From positions 1-5,691 of the forward strand of contig JAJYSL010000291.1 of the NCBI GenBank assembly GCA_021793595.1: a stretch of 5,691 nt of DNA, given 5' to 3'. The DNA is from Acidobacteriota bacterium. Its GTDB lineage: Bacteria > Acidobacteriota > Terriglobia > Terriglobales > Acidobacteriaceae. The notes beneath the pieces are model-generated. The model made no database searches and had not been told where the DNA came from. It was given only the letters and a program-made list of their open reading frames with translations. Numbering within the stretch: position 1 is the first letter of the stretch; each line of letters starts with the position of its first letter. This document shows positions 4,698 to 5,691 of this stretch, piece by piece. The position numbers were made by a program, and so were the translations under genes.

Positions 4698-5691
4698 ATG
4701 AAAATTATAGGATGTGATTTTCATCCGAGTTGGCAACAGGTGGCGGTTTTCGATGCGGAGACCGGCGAGGTCACGGAACACAAGCTGATGAATGGCGATG
4801 GCGAAGCGGAGCGGTTCTATCGCGCGCTGGAGTCGCCGGCGCTGGTTGGAGTCGAGGCGTGCGGCAACAGCCAGTGGTTCATCGATTTGCTCGAGCGGTT
4901 GGGCCACGAAGTGTGGGTCGGGGATGCGGCCCAGATCCGTGCCAGTGGAGCCTGCCCTGAGCTTGCCGAAGGGTGCGCAAGCAGAAGACCGACAAGCGCG
5001 ATGCATCGCACATTCTGAAGCTGCTGCTGGAGGGGCGGTTTCCGCGCTTGTGGACGCCGAGCGCGGAGCAGCGCGACCTGCGCCAATTGCCGATTCACCG
5101 GCACAAGCTGGTGGAGATCCGGACGCGGGTGAAGAACGGATTGCAGCATCTGGCGCTGAACCGCGGGGTGCGGAAGAAGAGTTCCCTGTGGAGCGTTCGG
5201 GGGAGGGCTGAGTTGGAAAAACTTCCTCTGCAAGGCTGGACGGCCCGGCGGCGCGAAGATTTGTTGCAGCTGCTGGCGGAGTTGGATCGGCAGATCGGCG
5301 AGTTGGACAAAGCGGTGGGCGATGCGGCGGAGCAACACGCGCAGGCGCGGCTGTCGATGACGCAGCCGGGCGTGGGGCCGATCACGGCGCTGGCCTTTGT
5401 GTTGACGATCGGCGAGGTAAGCCGGTTCCGGCACAGCAGGCAGGTGGCCAGCTATCTGGGGCTGATACCGCGCGAGCACTCGTCGGGCGGCAGGCAGCGG
5501 CTGGGCGCGATCACCAAGCAGGGCAACCGGTTTCTGCGCCAGTTGCTGGTGGAAGCGGCGCAGAGCGTGACCCGGTTGGATGAAGGATTTCGCAAGCAGT
5601 ATCAGGCTCGTTGCCACCACAAGCCGAAGGGCGTGGCCAAGGTGGCGGCGGCCAGGAAGTTGGCCGTGCGACTCTACTGGATGTTGCGGCA
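4698..5691 (+). pseudogene. IS110-family transposase, frame broken by a small repeat insertion, 3' end outside window
   Basis: The first 82 residues carry the RuvC-like DEDD domain: D7 in GCDFH, and E53 in VGVEACGNS. After GDAAQIRA (ending at 4943) a foreign GC-rich repeat shifts the frame, and the original frame ends at TGA 5016-5018. The family sequence resumes two frames over at about 4973 with VRKQKTDKRDA, giving the remaining acidic residues (codons 4991 and 5000). It stays open to the window edge. That part has a helical middle, the MTQPGVGPITAL segment (5357-5392), and the C-terminal IS116/IS110/IS902 domain YLGLIPREHSSGG...AITKQGN. One of the two Ser codons at 5480-5485 is the likely nucleophile. 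Without the insertion the protein would look complete so far. As it stands no full-length transposase can be made, so the copy is probably inactive unless helped in trans. Confidence 0.9.
4944..4974. repeat. Short dispersed GC-rich repeat inserted in the transposase gene
   Basis: The core CTGCCCTGAGCTTGCCGAAG and the following GG occupy 4952-4973, flanked by AGTGGAGC on the left. It resembles the widespread family of roughly 20-30-base repeats of the type CCCTGAGC..GTCGAAGGG. When read through, these give tell-tale peptides. All of them appear here: PELAEG, LSLPKG, FGKLRAG and SASSGQAP in the various frames. It separates two segments of transposase homology and changes the frame by 2 (modulo 3). 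Allowing for one or two native codons, the insert is about 23-30 bases. Exact borders need an uninterrupted relative. Confidence 0.8.

Larger units (their letters stand above)
4464..5691 (+). mobile_element. IS110-family insertion sequence (left boundary uncertain, right end outside window)
   Basis: The element is defined by its transposase gene at 4698. IS110-family elements lack conventional terminal inverted repeats, so the left boundary cannot be read from sequence alone. It is placed provisionally just after the inverted repeat ending at 4463. The roughly 230 bases before the gene hold no convincing coding frame. They do contain a good hairpin (4587-4615), consistent with a non-coding left end. 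In the IS110 group this region encodes the bridge RNA that pairs with donor and target DNA. In the IS1111 group it lies downstream instead, and I cannot tell which group applies here. Confidence 0.55.

Noticed and set aside
4944..5018. The transposase break as a programmed frameshift or a simple sequencing error
   Set aside because: An identifiable foreign repeat lies at the break rather than a slippery run or a one-base change, so an insertion explains it better.
4817..5620. A 267-codon minus-strand open frame opposite the IS110 transposase
   Set aside because: It runs through both transposase segments and the repeat, and its product is Arg/Gln/Pro/Leu-rich filler. This is an antisense shadow of GC-rich coding DNA.

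Overview
The window looks like chromosomal accessory DNA from an Acidobacteriota-type bacterium (moderate confidence). The main clues are a glycine-zipper protein tail and a large secreted phosphoesterase with Ser/Thr/Gly-rich Ig-like repeats, both styles I associate with that phylum. IS110 and IS1595 transposase sequence and a short dispersed GC-rich repeat fit the same setting. No rRNA, tRNA or CRISPR array was seen.

Layout. (1) Bases 1-311 hold the 3' end of a gene for a glycine-zipper protein. (2) After about 180 bases comes a visibly more AT-rich, same-strand cluster of four small genes (494-1623). They encode a two-helix membrane protein, a single-helix membrane protein with a Gln/Asn/Ser-rich tail, a DUF3467-family protein and a short protein whose 3' end is probably lost. 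Spacing is 3 bases, 3 bases and a start/stop overlap, so they look like one transcription unit. A consensus TATAAT lies only 8 bases before the first start codon. (3) The 3' end of the fourth gene runs into an antisense remnant of an IS1595 (ISXO2-like) transposase, about 1539-1844. (4) The minus strand 1908-4340 encodes an intact 810-residue exported phosphoesterase of the phospholipase C/acid phosphatase family. It has a Sec signal peptide, two near-duplicate Ig-like modules, a third Ig-like module and a complete catalytic domain. (5) A 357-base gap (4341-4697) holds two overlapping hairpins and the probable left end of an IS110-family element. (6) From 4698 to the window end is an IS110-family transposase gene. 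Its reading frame is broken by an inserted GC-rich repeat of about 23-30 bases, and its 3' end lies outside the window.

How it fits together. The small-gene cluster appears to be a transferred cassette clipped by an IS1595 insertion or deletion. Its function is unknown, but two predicted membrane proteins with a DUF3467 partner form a coherent candidate module. The phosphoesterase would act outside the cytoplasm on phosphoesters such as phospholipids. The IS110 element is a probable dead copy disrupted by a second, much smaller repeat. Its upstream non-coding region is where IS110-group elements encode their bridge RNA, so that stretch deserves structural analysis.
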